Assembly (NCBI RefSeq): GCF_002210225.1
Contig: NZ_MWUJ01000002.1
Coordinates: forward strand, 124,001 to 188,000
Direction of reading: 5' to 3'
DNA length: 64,000 bases
DNA from: Geofilum rhodophaeum
GTDB lineage: Bacteria > Bacteroidota > Bacteroidia > Bacteroidales > Marinilabiliaceae
The position numbers and the translations under genes are program-made. The notes below the pieces were generated by a model, which was not told where the DNA came from, searched no databases, and saw only the letters and a program-made list of their open reading frames with translations. Positions 1 to 8,439 of this stretch are shown here, piece after piece; position 1 is the first letter of the stretch, and each line of letters begins with the position of its first letter.

Positions 1-395
1 GTAAAAACATTCACGGGCATTCCTATATTTTGCAGGTAACCGTTTTGGGGGTTCCCGAACAAAATCCCGCCAGTCCCAAATTGGGTATGGTTATGGATTT
101 TGGTGATTTAAAGGCGATTGTAAACCGCGAGATCGTGAACGATCTCGACCATGCCATTGTCGTCAGCAATAAAGTTGCGCCAGAATTGATTGCCTCCTTA
201 GGTCAAATGGGCGAACGTCATTTTATTCTGAATTATCAGCCGACTTGCGAAAACATGCTCATCGATTTTGTTGATCGTTTGCAAAAGGCTCTTCCTCCCC
301 AAGTAGAACTCTTCAGCCTTAAGTTGCACGAAACGGCGAATTCTTTTGCCGAGTGGTATGCCCAGGACAATGCAACAGCATCACCTTTATCTTGA
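1..395 (+). CDS. queD: 6-carboxytetrahydropterin synthase / PTPS family protein, 5' partial
   Basis: The reading frame is open from base 3 and shows about 130 residues; the start lies outside the window. The visible part begins with the zinc-binding motif HGHSY, followed by GMVMDFGDLK, LDHAIV, PTCENM and a final LHETANSFAEW, the usual order in the 6-pyruvoyl-tetrahydropterin synthase/QueD family. In bacteria these enzymes normally convert dihydroneopterin triphosphate to 6-carboxytetrahydropterin for queuosine synthesis; a queA gene at 48-49 kb fits that role, although the two are unlinked. The N-terminal region with the catalytic Cys is not visible. The last 77 bp overlap, tail to tail, the end of the opposing cbiJ-cbiD gene. 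A TTG at base 30 is not a credible start because the zinc-binding histidines lie upstream of it. Confidence 0.88.
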   Translation, partial: KNIHGHSYILQVTVLGVPEQNPASPKLGMVMDFGDLKAIVNREIVNDLDHAIVVSNKVAPELIASLGQMGERHFILNYQPTCENMLIDFVDRLQKALPPQVELFSLKLHETANSFAEWYAQDNATASPLS

Positions 396-2172
396 TGTTT
401 TTCGGAAATTTTTTATTGAGCGTTTCCTGGCAGGCATGTTCCACTTCGTGATAAAGTCTTTGGAGGTCGGAGGGGGCTAATAAACTTTCGGCTTCGTTGA
501 AAAGTATAATCTTTTTCAGCGCTTTTCTTCCTCGCAGTGACAGTTTTGCTCTTTGGGCCAGTTCCTGAACATAAGCAGGGTCCAACGCAGCGTTTTTGCT
601 GTGGGTATCGAGGGCTCCCCTTGCCAATTTTATGGCTTTTCCAGGCAGAATGCCGATGCTGATTTTTTCAAAGTTGCATTTTATGGCGCAGTGTATTGTC
701 TCTCCGATCAAATTGCCATAGTGTACGAATGCTGTTTCGGTCTGGTCGCCAAAGATTTCTCTATAGAGGTTTTCTCCTCGTTGGCCCGCGGTAGCTACCA
801 ATTGGCGATGACCCATAGCTTTGGCGACTTCCATGTGTTTTTGCAGTGCCCCTACAAAGGCGCTGTGCGAATAAGGTCGTACGATTCCTGTGGTTCCAAT
901 TATGCTTAGGCCGCCTGTTATGCCAATTCTCGGATTGAAGGTTCTCTGGGCCAATGTGCGGCCTTCCGGAATGAAGGGACAAAGAATCCACCCGCCTTTG
1001 TAACCATAGCGTTGCGCCAAAATTTTTAGATTATGAACCATCATTTTTTTGGGCCCTTCATTGATGGCGGGCTCTCCGGGAGGGCAATTTAGCCCGGGTA
1101 GCGTAACCAGGCCCACGCCTTCTCCTCTTTCGAACCTTATTTCTGAAGAGGAGAGGAGTTTTACCCTGCATCCAATTACAGCAGCATGAGTTACATCCGG
1201 ATCATCACCTGCATCTTTAATTACAGTACAACTTGCTGTATTGTTCAGTGGTGCAGCTTCTGCATAGATTTTTTGCTCTACCTCAGCCCCATCTGGCAGA
1301 AAAAGTTTGGTTTGCGCTGGACATTGGTTGGTCATTAGCCATTCAAATGCGCCCAAGGCTGCTGCTGTAGCACAAACTCCTGTGGTGTAGCCGTTTCTTA
1401 GGGGCAAGTCTGGTTGTCGTTTGGTTCGTCGCATTCGCAACAACAATTGATGGAGTTCAGAAATTTGATAAACCAAATGCGCATACCTTGGTAGTTTTGG
1501 TCGTTTTATAATCCATAAAGGCAGATTATTATACGCTGCTGTATCTATTTTTAGTTGAAGATATCCGCTGGTACCACTTTCTTTGCTTATGAGTAAAGAG
1601 GGATCTATATATTTCAGCATTTGATTCAAATTCTGTGCATTCAGATGGGCCGGAGCAGGGTGAAGATGGGCTTTTGGTACACCGGTCTGTAAGCCCTTCT
1701 GAAAGGAAAGTGCCGAATCGAGAATGCGAAAATGGATTTTGTGGGGGCTTTTGAGTGTTTGAAAATGACCTATGGTTTGTACACCGGTTAAGGCCAGAAT
1801 GCGTTGTATGGGCAGTTTCTCGAGGGCGTCCATCATCTGGGGCCAGGATTCGAATACCCTCAGGTGTCGTTGCTCTAGAGACAGCTCAGGGCGTTCGATT
1901 CGGATGGCAGTAAGTCCGGTTATTTGTGCGGTGTTTGTTACATTCTTGTGTAATTGTTCTGCAAACGGATGGCCAGCGTCGATCAACAGACTGATATTTT
2001 CTTGACGGCATAATTTTACCATGGCAGGTTGGTCCAGTAGTCCCCATTGGTGCTTCCCCTTTACGCTTTGGTTGCCAGGTGTACGGGTATGGTACAGATA
2101 GGGCATTCCCAGGTGGTCCAGCAGATGCGCTGTTGCCCTTCCCTCTGTGGTGCCTCCAAAGAGTAGAATCAT
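319..2172 (-). CDS. cbiJ-cbiD: Fusion of cobalt-precorrin-6A reductase (CbiJ) and cobalt-precorrin-5B C1-methyltransferase (CbiD)
   Basis: This 617-residue protein joins two steps of anaerobic corrin synthesis. Residues 1 to about 245 are CbiJ/CobK-like: the N-terminal nucleotide-binding motif LLFGGTTEGR, then LTGVQTIGHF and SKESGTSGY. From about 258 the CbiD domain begins, with its signature GYTTGVCATAAA, followed by a GEGVGLVTLPGLN segment and a glycine-rich GITGGLSIIGTTG. CbiD methylates C1 with release of acetaldehyde; CbiJ then reduces the macrocycle with NADPH, so consecutive reactions share one polypeptide, with the domain order reversed relative to the pathway. The ATG overlaps the stop of the upstream cbiG-cbiF gene by 4 bp (ATGA), which suggests translational coupling. 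This is the last gene of the operon. Its 3' end overlaps queD and no terminator is visible. Confidence 0.93.
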   Translation of the reverse strand: MILLFGGTTEGRATAHLLDHLGMPYLYHTRTPGNQSVKGKHQWGLLDQPAMVKLCRQENISLLIDAGHPFAEQLHKNVTNTAQITGLTAIRIERPELSLEQRHLRVFESWPQMMDALEKLPIQRILALTGVQTIGHFQTLKSPHKIHFRILDSALSFQKGLQTGVPKAHLHPAPAHLNAQNLNQMLKYIDPSLLISKESGTSGYLQLKIDTAAYNNLPLWIIKRPKLPRYAHLVYQISELHQLLLRMRRTKRQPDLPLRNGYTTGVCATAAALGAFEWLMTNQCPAQTKLFLPDGAEVEQKIYAEAAPLNNTASCTVIKDAGDDPDVTHAAVIGCRVKLLSSSEIRFERGEGVGLVTLPGLNCPPGEPAINEGPKKMMVHNLKILAQRYGYKGGWILCPFIPEGRTLAQRTFNPRIGITGGLSIIGTTGIVRPYSHSAFVGALQKHMEVAKAMGHRQLVATAGQRGENLYREIFGDQTETAFVHYGNLIGETIHCAIKCNFEKISIGILPGKAIKLARGALDTHSKNAALDPAYVQELAQRAKLSLRGRKALKKIILFNEAESLLAPSDLQRLYHEVEHACQETLNKKFPKNIKIKVMLLHCPGHTTRQKNSPFRAT

Positions 2173-3962
2173 GGTCGAAAGAGGTGTTTAAAATCAGGAT
2201 GGTACAACTGAGATTTCCCTTTCCGGTTATCGATGGCCTGGCCTACGACCAATAAGGTAGTAAGATGTAATTCGCTGTCTTGCATTTTTTCGGTCAGCTG
2301 ATTCAGCTTACAGCGGATGATTTTTTGCTCTGGCCAGGTGAGTTTATGGCAAATGGCTACGGGGGTATGGGCCGGATAAGATTGCAGCAGGTCCTTTTGA
2401 ATCTGTGCTGCCATGGCGGCACTCAGGAAAAGGCAGAGGGTGCTTTGCGATTTGGCCAGATTCGTAAGCGATTCGGCTGCTGGAGTAGGGGTTTTCCCCG
2501 CGACTCGGCTCAGGATGATGGTCTGGGTGCCGTTGGGAATGGTAAACTGAGATTTTAGCATTGCAGCAGCGGCCTGAAAGGAGCTGACGCCCGGTACAAT
2601 GGCGTAAGGAATGGCGAATTGGTCTAAGACCGCCATCTGTTCCTGAATGGCTCCGTAAATACATGGATCTCCCGTATGCAGACGTACGACCTGTAGTTTG
2701 CGATCGCAAAATTCCTTCATTAAAGCGACTTGTCCGGGCAGATCCATTTCGGCAGAATTTTTAACGAGACAACCTGGTTTTACCTCGTGGGTAAGAATTT
2801 CCGGAACCAGGCTGCCTGCGTAAAGGAGCAAGTCGGCGGTTCTAATCAGTTTTTGGCCCATAACGGTGATAAAGTCGGGGTGGCCCGGACCGGCACCTAC
2901 AAAATGAACAAAGCCTTTTCGCTCGTATTGGGACGACAAGGCCAGGGCGATGGTTGCACTTTGGGGCCCTGCTTTTAGCTTTTGTTTGCCGACGAGTAAG
3001 GTGTTTTGTGCCATTTCACAGGCTGCTGCCTCGGCTACCGAAGGACTGCCCGTCTCTTTTTCGGCCCGAATGGACGGGTGAGGTACCGTATGTTTCCGGA
3101 GGGTGTCGGCTTCAAAATAATGCAGGGGGACTTCGAATTTCTGACTCAAGACTTTTAGGGCTTTTTCTTCTTTTTTGAGGCTTATGGAACCTATGCCTGC
3201 CAGTGCGAGAGGGGAGAGTTGTTGTTGACTTAAACTGTCGCGTATTGTTTCGTACAGTAGAGGTCCTGAAATGTTCTTTTGACAACCCACGCCAAGGTAA
3301 AGTATGGGCGGTCGAAAAAATATACCTTCTTGATTATCAAATCTGTTGAATGGGCTGACGACAATTAAAAGTTCAAAGGTCTCTGGATGGAGGTCTTCTT
3401 GTTGATAAAAGCAGGTGACGTGATCCGGCAGGCTGTTTTCCAAATACAAGGTTCCGGAATCTCTGGCTTCGAGGAGGAGTGCAGTAGGAGCTCCGTTCAC
3501 AAAACGGGCCATCAGCTGGTTCAGGTTTCCGCGCACTTCGGTTTTCCAACCAAAGCGCCGGGCGAGCAAATCCAGCGGCCACAGATTCAGACTTTCACTG
3601 GCTGTGCTCAGTACCGGCAGGGCACCCAGTCGCGCAGCCAGTTTTTGGGTTAAGCGGTTGGCATCGGCCTGGTGGCCGCCCAACACCGTTTGTACAAAGC
3701 GGCCCTGCACATCGGTATTGAGCAGCGCCGGGTCACTTTTTTTGTCTCTGAGATGAGGGACAATGTTGCGGACACAAATGCCCAGGGCTCCGATAAAAAG
3801 GATGGCCGAATAATTCCGGGTGATGGCTGCGAGGTCGGCTTCTTTTATGGGAAAGACATCGGCTTTCAGGCCGTTTTTAAGCAGGTCTACCGCTAAGGCC
3901 TGACCCGCAGCCGAAGCATAAAGCAGGGCCCATTGAGTAAGGGAATGTTTTTTTTGTCGCAT
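2169..3962 (-). CDS. cbiG-cbiF: Fusion of cobalt-precorrin-5A hydrolase (CbiG) and cobalt-precorrin-4 C11-methyltransferase (CbiF)
   Basis: A 597-residue bifunctional protein. Residues 1 to about 290 are CbiG: FIGALGICVRNIVPHL, NTDVQGRFVQTVLGGH, and the C-terminal LYLGVGCQKNISG. A linker of about 50 residues without conserved motifs leads to CbiF/CobM from about residue 351, with the SAM-binding VGAGPGHPDFIT, LLYAGSLV and the typical RLHTGDPCIYGA. CbiF adds the C11 methyl group and CbiG then opens the delta-lactone and expels the C20 fragment, so the two domains catalyse consecutive steps. The start ATG lies 9 bp after the stop of cbiE-cbiT. Both domains look complete and all expected motifs are present. 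Confidence 0.93.
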   Translation of the reverse strand: MRQKKHSLTQWALLYASAAGQALAVDLLKNGLKADVFPIKEADLAAITRNYSAILFIGALGICVRNIVPHLRDKKSDPALLNTDVQGRFVQTVLGGHQADANRLTQKLAARLGALPVLSTASESLNLWPLDLLARRFGWKTEVRGNLNQLMARFVNGAPTALLLEARDSGTLYLENSLPDHVTCFYQQEDLHPETFELLIVVSPFNRFDNQEGIFFRPPILYLGVGCQKNISGPLLYETIRDSLSQQQLSPLALAGIGSISLKKEEKALKVLSQKFEVPLHYFEADTLRKHTVPHPSIRAEKETGSPSVAEAAACEMAQNTLLVGKQKLKAGPQSATIALALSSQYERKGFVHFVGAGPGHPDFITVMGQKLIRTADLLLYAGSLVPEILTHEVKPGCLVKNSAEMDLPGQVALMKEFCDRKLQVVRLHTGDPCIYGAIQEQMAVLDQFAIPYAIVPGVSSFQAAAAMLKSQFTIPNGTQTIILSRVAGKTPTPAAESLTNLAKSQSTLCLFLSAAMAAQIQKDLLQSYPAHTPVAICHKLTWPEQKIIRCKLNQLTEKMQDSELHLTTLLVVGQAIDNRKGKSQLYHPDFKHLFRP

Positions 3963-3971
3963 GGCGTGTCG

Positions 3972-5186
3972 TTATTTTTCTTTTGGTTTTTGTGCAAGTA
4001 TAATGTTTATGGGTTGATGGGGTGCAAGTTGCACCTGGTAGGAAGTAGTGATGGGGTATTGGTGCTGTGCCAACCATTGGCAAAAGCGCTCCTTGCTTTG
4101 GTTGCTTACCGCATTAAAGGCAAGTACCCCACCAACCTTTAATTGGTTGTGAATGACATCGAGGAGCGCAGTCATTTTTCCACCATAGCCACCCAGAAAC
4201 ACTGCATCTGGTCGATCTGTCTGCAGGCCCCCGCTGGATAAAAAGTCGCCTTCTACGATTTGAATGCCCGGAGCGCCAAAGCGACGTGCATTGGCTTTGA
4301 TGAGTTGTTTGCTGTTGACCCTTTTTTCGAAGGCTGTGACCAGCAGATGAGGTGCCTGTAATTGTGCTTCAATGGCCATACTTCCTGTGCAGGAGCCCAC
4401 ATCCCAGAAGACCCTGCGTCGTGAAAGTTGCATGGCCGCCAATACGGTCAGGCGTACGGGCAATTTTGTTATCATGTTTGGTCGACCCTCCAGGTGAATA
4501 AATTCACTTTCATCCAGGCCTTTGTGTGGGCCAAAGCCGCTTTCTTCGCCGGCTTGCAACAGCAAGCAGTTGGGATGGTCAAAACTTTTGTCTTTTATTT
4601 CGTCAAGGGTTCCCTCCGTTATTTTTTCAGCCGTTCCCCCCATTCTTTCTCCTACCGTCATATGGTAGTGTCCATAGCCATATTCCAACATTCGCTGAGC
4701 TATGATTGCCGGTGTCTTTTTTCTGTCGGTGAGTATCGCCAGCTTTCTTTCTCCCATAAGCAGGCAACGATCCAGTTCCTTCCAGGGTCGGCCGGTTAAG
4801 GAAACACAACGGAATAGACCAAAGTTCTGCCTCAGTTGCATGGCCAAAAGCTGGAGGGAGCCGGGTGCAGGGTGGTTTTCTATTGTAGCCTCAGGGAAAG
4901 ATCTTTGAATGGTATTGCCTATACCAAAAAATAAAGGATCGCCTGAAGCAAAGATCACCACTGTTCCGTCGACCTTGCTCAGTTGTTTAAGAAAGTCTTT
5001 CAGAGGCATCCGGATTTCGATCCAATGGTGTGTGGGTGGCAGAAGGTGCTTAACCAATTCATAATGACGAGTGCCGCCGGCAAACCAATGGTGACTCAAT
5101 AATAGATTCCTGTGAACCGTTGCCCAGGCAAGTGGTGCTGCATCTGGCATTCCCACTAAAATATAATCGGGTTTGTTTCTTTGCAT
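3972..5186 (-). CDS. cbiET: Precorrin-6Y C5,15-methyltransferase (decarboxylating), CbiE-CbiT fusion
   Basis: The 404-residue protein has the classical CobL arrangement. Residues 1 to about 215 form the CbiE methyltransferase domain (FASGDPLFFGIG near 80-91, then APGSLQLLAMQL). From about 225 the Rossmann-type CbiT domain follows, with SAM motif I DVGSCTGSMAIE near 262-273, a FEKRVNS acidic loop and an EGDF motif. The enzyme methylates C5 and C15 and decarboxylates the C12 acetate side chain, one step before the CbiC rearrangement. The CbiE-CbiT fusion is common across bacteria, unlike some of its neighbours. It sits 9 bp downstream of cbiH-cbiC and 9 bp upstream of cbiG-cbiF within the operon. 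Confidence 0.94.
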   Translation of the reverse strand: MQRNKPDYILVGMPDAAPLAWATVHRNLLLSHHWFAGGTRHYELVKHLLPPTHHWIEIRMPLKDFLKQLSKVDGTVVIFASGDPLFFGIGNTIQRSFPEATIENHPAPGSLQLLAMQLRQNFGLFRCVSLTGRPWKELDRCLLMGERKLAILTDRKKTPAIIAQRMLEYGYGHYHMTVGERMGGTAEKITEGTLDEIKDKSFDHPNCLLLQAGEESGFGPHKGLDESEFIHLEGRPNMITKLPVRLTVLAAMQLSRRRVFWDVGSCTGSMAIEAQLQAPHLLVTAFEKRVNSKQLIKANARRFGAPGIQIVEGDFLSSGGLQTDRPDAVFLGGYGGKMTALLDVIHNQLKVGGVLAFNAVSNQSKERFCQWLAQHQYPITTSYQVQLAPHQPINIILAQKPKEK

Positions 5187-5195
5187 GTATTCTTT

Positions 5196-6614
5196 TTACA
5201 TCCCTTCGCCTGGGTTAAAGGCTTCGGCCTGGTCCCAACTTAAAATTGCATTTACCAGGGTGGCAGCCAGATTACTGCCTCCCCGGTTTCCTTTTATGAT
5301 GATCTTGTTTGTGGCGGGCAAACCATGTTTTAGTTCAAGCTTTGATTCAAGTACATTGACAAAACCCACTGGGGCAGCTATAATTCCTGATGGTTTCATA
5401 AGTCCTTTTCTGCTTAGTTTGATGAGTTCCCTGAGGCCGGTAGGTGCATTTCCGAAAACATATAAAGCATCGGGATGTATTTCCGCGGCTTTGTGCAAGG
5501 CCGCCTGGGCACGAGTGATGTTTTTGTTTTCTGCTTTTTCGATGACTTCCGGGTGCGAAATGTAGCAGTGCAGGTGTATGTTGTGGGGTGCCAATACTCC
5601 TTTACGAATTCCTGCTGCGGCCATTTCAGAATCGCACACTATATGTGTACTTGCATTCTGGGTGAGCCAGGCATGAAGTTGGCGTATGCTGTTGGCTTGT
5701 ACCTCGATGAGGGGAGCCAGGCTGAAGTCAGCGGTGGTATGAATAGCATAAAGACTGGCCCAAAGGGTTTCTGCATCCATGTGGTCGGCTCCTTGCAATT
5801 GTTTTCGTATGAGGGAGAAGCTTTCCTTCATGATGCGCCTTCCTACTTTGCCTTTCTTTTTTGGCATATTGTTGTATTTGGTGGCGTAGCCTCGTGGCGT
5901 AAGAAGTTGTTTGTCAATGCTTTCGGTTTGACTATTGCCAATAATGAGGATCGAAAGCATATCGGCATCTTCTGCTTTCAGGTCTTTCAGTTGTACAATG
6001 CGCAGCTCCTGATCGCTGCGACCAACCTGCCGGGCTATGCCAACCGGAGTTTCTGCTTTTCGGCATTTTAAAAACACTTCCTTCAGACGCAGAAGTTGCC
6101 AATATCGTTCTTTGCTGGCGGGGTTGTACACTGCTGTAACAAAATCGCCCTTGGCGGCTGCCTCTATTCTGTTTTCGATGGTGGTCCAGGGGGTCAGTAG
6201 GTCCGATAGTGAAAGCACGCAGAAATCGTGACCCAGTGGAGCGCCAAAGAGGGCTGCGGCTGCAAAAAGGCTGCTGATTCCCGGGATTATTTCTAATTCG
6301 ACCACCGACCGGCGCTCCTTTTTCATCTCAAGCAACAGTGGGGCCATGCCATATACCCCGGCATCGCCACTGCTGACCACTGCGGTGGCCAGGCCGCTTT
6401 CGGCCCTTTCGAAGGCGCTTTCGGCCCTTTCTCTTTCCTGCATCATTCCAGAACTGATGAGGGTTTTGCCTTCTATTGTTTGGTTTATGAGCTGCAGGTA
6501 GCGCTTGTAACCGATGATAACTTCGCAATGGTTAAGCGCGGCCAGAGCCTCTGTGGTCAGGTATTTTTCGTGGCCTGGCCCAATGCCAATGATGTATATT
6601 TTTGGGGCTTTCAT
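5196..6614 (-). CDS. cbiH-cbiC: Fusion of precorrin-3B C17-methyltransferase (CbiH) and cobalt-precorrin-8 methylmutase (CbiC)
   Basis: A 472-residue bifunctional enzyme. The CbiH/CobJ domain spans residues 1 to about 245, with IGIGPGHEKYLT, SSGDAGVYGMA, EIIPGISS and VYNPASKER; it methylates C17 and contracts the ring. CbiC/CobH begins near 258 and carries a candidate catalytic His (H292 in IHTTADF), GFVNVLESK and the glycine-rich GNRGGSNLAAT near the end; it moves the C11 methyl to C12, giving cobyrinate. These are an early and the last step of the corrin ring pathway, not neighbouring ones. The N-terminal domain contains a 16-bp in-frame direct repeat (see the repeat entry). The start ATG overlaps the cbiL stop as ATGA. 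Two homologous regions and full motif sets make this call secure. Confidence 0.93.
   Translation of the reverse strand: MKAPKIYIIGIGPGHEKYLTTEALAALNHCEVIIGYKRYLQLINQTIEGKTLISSGMMQERERAESAFERAESGLATAVVSSGDAGVYGMAPLLLEMKKERRSVVELEIIPGISSLFAAAALFGAPLGHDFCVLSLSDLLTPWTTIENRIEAAAKGDFVTAVYNPASKERYWQLLRLKEVFLKCRKAETPVGIARQVGRSDQELRIVQLKDLKAEDADMLSILIIGNSQTESIDKQLLTPRGYATKYNNMPKKKGKVGRRIMKESFSLIRKQLQGADHMDAETLWASLYAIHTTADFSLAPLIEVQANSIRQLHAWLTQNASTHIVCDSEMAAAGIRKGVLAPHNIHLHCYISHPEVIEKAENKNITRAQAALHKAAEIHPDALYVFGNAPTGLRELIKLSRKGLMKPSGIIAAPVGFVNVLESKLELKHGLPATNKIIIKGNRGGSNLAATLVNAILSWDQAEAFNPGEGM
6395..6431. repeat. 16-bp direct repeat, 21-bp period, inside cbiH
   Basis: The 16-base unit beginning cgctttcgg occurs at 6395-6410 and again, unchanged, at 6416-6431. 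The period is exactly seven codons, so the protein gains an ERAES duplication around residues 62-73 of the CbiH domain without loss of frame. This looks like a local slippage or duplication event; the rest of the gene shows nothing similar. Confidence 0.85.
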
Positions 6615-7357
6615 TTCAGTTGGTTTTCAGTATTTCTTTTTGTTGGAAAAAATATCAGTAGGGAGAAGTAGGGCATGGTTCTGTTTTTAAGGTCACCTGC
6701 GTCGTGGGTGAAGAATTGTTCCGGCATACCTGCATGCTCGATGTAGAAAAAGGGTCGATCGCAAGCTGCCAGATGGTCGCTCCACGCGTGGTTCAGTCGA
6801 GCGGGTTTCATTACAACTACGCAGCTGTGGGCAGCCAGCTTCCGGTTTACTTCGTCAATGCTGTTTGGAGCTGCAATAATATACAAGCTTTCCTGTTCCT
6901 GCACCAGGGGATTTTGGGCCAAGGCGCCGGCGTGTAGCCAAGAGGTGATGCCGGGCACCAAATTACAGGGGTAGTTCGCAGCTTTAGCCCTCGACAACAG
7001 GTTCCCAAAGGTGGAATAGAGCATCAGATCCCCTTCGCTCACTACACAGACTGCTATGTCCTTGTCCAATTCTTTTTTTATCTGCAGCCAGGCACTGTCG
7101 TAATCCTTTGTTCGTTGGCTGGTTTGCATACTAAAAATCAGTGGCGACAGGCGGGCTTTAAAAGAGTGGGCTTCCAAAATCCGGAGGGCATAGCTGTGGA
7201 AACTGCCATCCTTACTGAGGGTGGCAGGGTAAAAAATAACCTGGGCCTTTTGCAGGGTTTTTAAACCCTTCAGCGTCAGCAAATCGGGATCTCCCGGACC
7301 GAGGCCTACTGCGGTCAATGGTATTCGTTGGGCGCGCGTTAACAGTGGTTTATTCAT
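6611..7357 (-). CDS. cbiL: Cobalt-precorrin-2 C20-methyltransferase (CbiL)
   Basis: A 248-residue tetrapyrrole methylase. SAM-binding TAVGLGPGDPDLLTLKG lies near the N-terminus, CVVSEGDLMLYSTF in the middle and LVPGITSW after it, which distinguish CbiL/CobI from the other family members in this operon. It performs the first methylation after cobalt insertion, at C20. The ATG overlaps the stop of the ABC ATPase gene by 4 bp and the stop overlaps the cbiH-cbiC start by 4 bp, so translation is likely coupled in both directions. Length is normal for the family. Confidence 0.93.
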   Translation of the reverse strand: MNKPLLTRAQRIPLTAVGLGPGDPDLLTLKGLKTLQKAQVIFYPATLSKDGSFHSYALRILEAHSFKARLSPLIFSMQTSQRTKDYDSAWLQIKKELDKDIAVCVVSEGDLMLYSTFGNLLSRAKAANYPCNLVPGITSWLHAGALAQNPLVQEQESLYIIAAPNSIDEVNRKLAAHSCVVVMKPARLNHAWSDHLAACDRPFFYIEHAGMPEQFFTHDAGDLKNRTMPYFSLLIFFPTKRNTENQLK

Positions 7358-8427
7358 TGTACAGAATTTGGGTTATTATAAAAGTGCTTGTGGTCCTGGA
7401 AAAGTGATGGGTCTTGTTTCATTAAAAGAATAATTTTTTGAAGCAGTGGTTCTATGGAGGGACTCTGAACCAGACTGGTTTCATCGTAGTGCAGATGAAA
7501 CAGCGGCACTTCGTGGCCCGTAATTTTTACATGGAGTGGATGAGGATGGTTGGCTGGTGCAGGGGCAATGCCGTGACGGGCCAGTGCCCGTCGCAGTAGA
7601 ACATAGGGATAGCCATGGCCTTCTACACGGAGTTTTTGAAAGCAACTGTGGCGGACCTGAAACAGGCCTGTTTTGGGATCCATTTCGATGCCGTGGTTTT
7701 CGAAGAGCGATTGCAGTTTTCCTTGCAGTAAAAGGTCTTCGGGAGCACCTGTCATTATTCCGGGGCCCTTTCCGAGTAACCAAAGTCGATCGGCCATTTG
7801 TAGGGCCAGGTCCAGATCGTGTGTAGTGAGCAGAATGCTTTTCTCGTGTTGCTTGCAAAGTTTTCGAAGCAAATGCATGACGCTTACTCTGGCCGGAAGA
7901 TCTAAAAAGGCGGTGGGTTCGTCGAGTACGATTAGAGGAGTGTCCTGTGCCAGAGCCTTGGCTATTAAAGCCTTTTGGCGTTCGCCATCACTGAGTTGAT
8001 TCAGGGGAGACTCCCTTTTGTGGGCAATTCCGGCCATTTCCATGGCCGTCCAGGTTTTTTCATGATCGGCGGGTTTCATCTTGCCCAGGAAATTAGTATG
8101 TGGACTTCGGCCCAGGGCCACCATTTCGGCTACGGTAAGCAGGGGATTATCTACCCGATCGGTGAGCACCACAGCGATTTGACGTGCTCGTTCTTTTCGG
8201 TTGAGCATTTCAAGGGGTCGACCGTTTATTTGGATATGTCCCGATAGGGGAGGAAGGAAGCCGCACAGACTTTTCAGGAGGGTGCTCTTGCCACATCCGT
8301 TGGCACCCAGTAAGCACGTTAGTTCGCCCCTGCGCAGCAGGGCCGAGAGTTGAGTGCTTACTTCTTGTGTTTTCCGGTTTTGGAGGTAACCGGTAGTCAA
8401 TTGATTAAAGTTTAATAGGGTGGACAT
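7354..8427 (-). CDS. btuD: Cobalamin/corrinoid ABC transporter ATP-binding protein with C-terminal extension
   Basis: A 357-residue ABC ATPase of the iron-siderophore/B12 class. The Walker A motif GANGCGKST is at 41-49, the signature LSDGERQ near 145-151, Walker B LIVLDEP near 165-171 and the switch His in TTHDLD near 203. It would power BtuC-mediated import of corrinoid delivered by BtuF. The ATPase core ends near residue 255, leaving about 100 residues beyond the usual length of about 255. This tail includes the segment around KITGHEVPLFHLHYDE, is rich in His and has no motif I recognise. The gene lies 12 bp after btuC and overlaps cbiL by 4 bp. Corrinoid specificity is inferred from the operon and riboswitch, not from the ATPase itself. 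Confidence 0.88.
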   Translation of the reverse strand: MSTLLNFNQLTTGYLQNRKTQEVSTQLSALLRRGELTCLLGANGCGKSTLLKSLCGFLPPLSGHIQINGRPLEMLNRKERARQIAVVLTDRVDNPLLTVAEMVALGRSPHTNFLGKMKPADHEKTWTAMEMAGIAHKRESPLNQLSDGERQKALIAKALAQDTPLIVLDEPTAFLDLPARVSVMHLLRKLCKQHEKSILLTTHDLDLALQMADRLWLLGKGPGIMTGAPEDLLLQGKLQSLFENHGIEMDPKTGLFQVRHSCFQKLRVEGHGYPYVLLRRALARHGIAPAPANHPHPLHVKITGHEVPLFHLHYDETSLVQSPSIEPLLQKIILLMKQDPSLFQDHKHFYNNPNSVQ

Positions 8428-8439
8428 GTTGGTAGCTTT

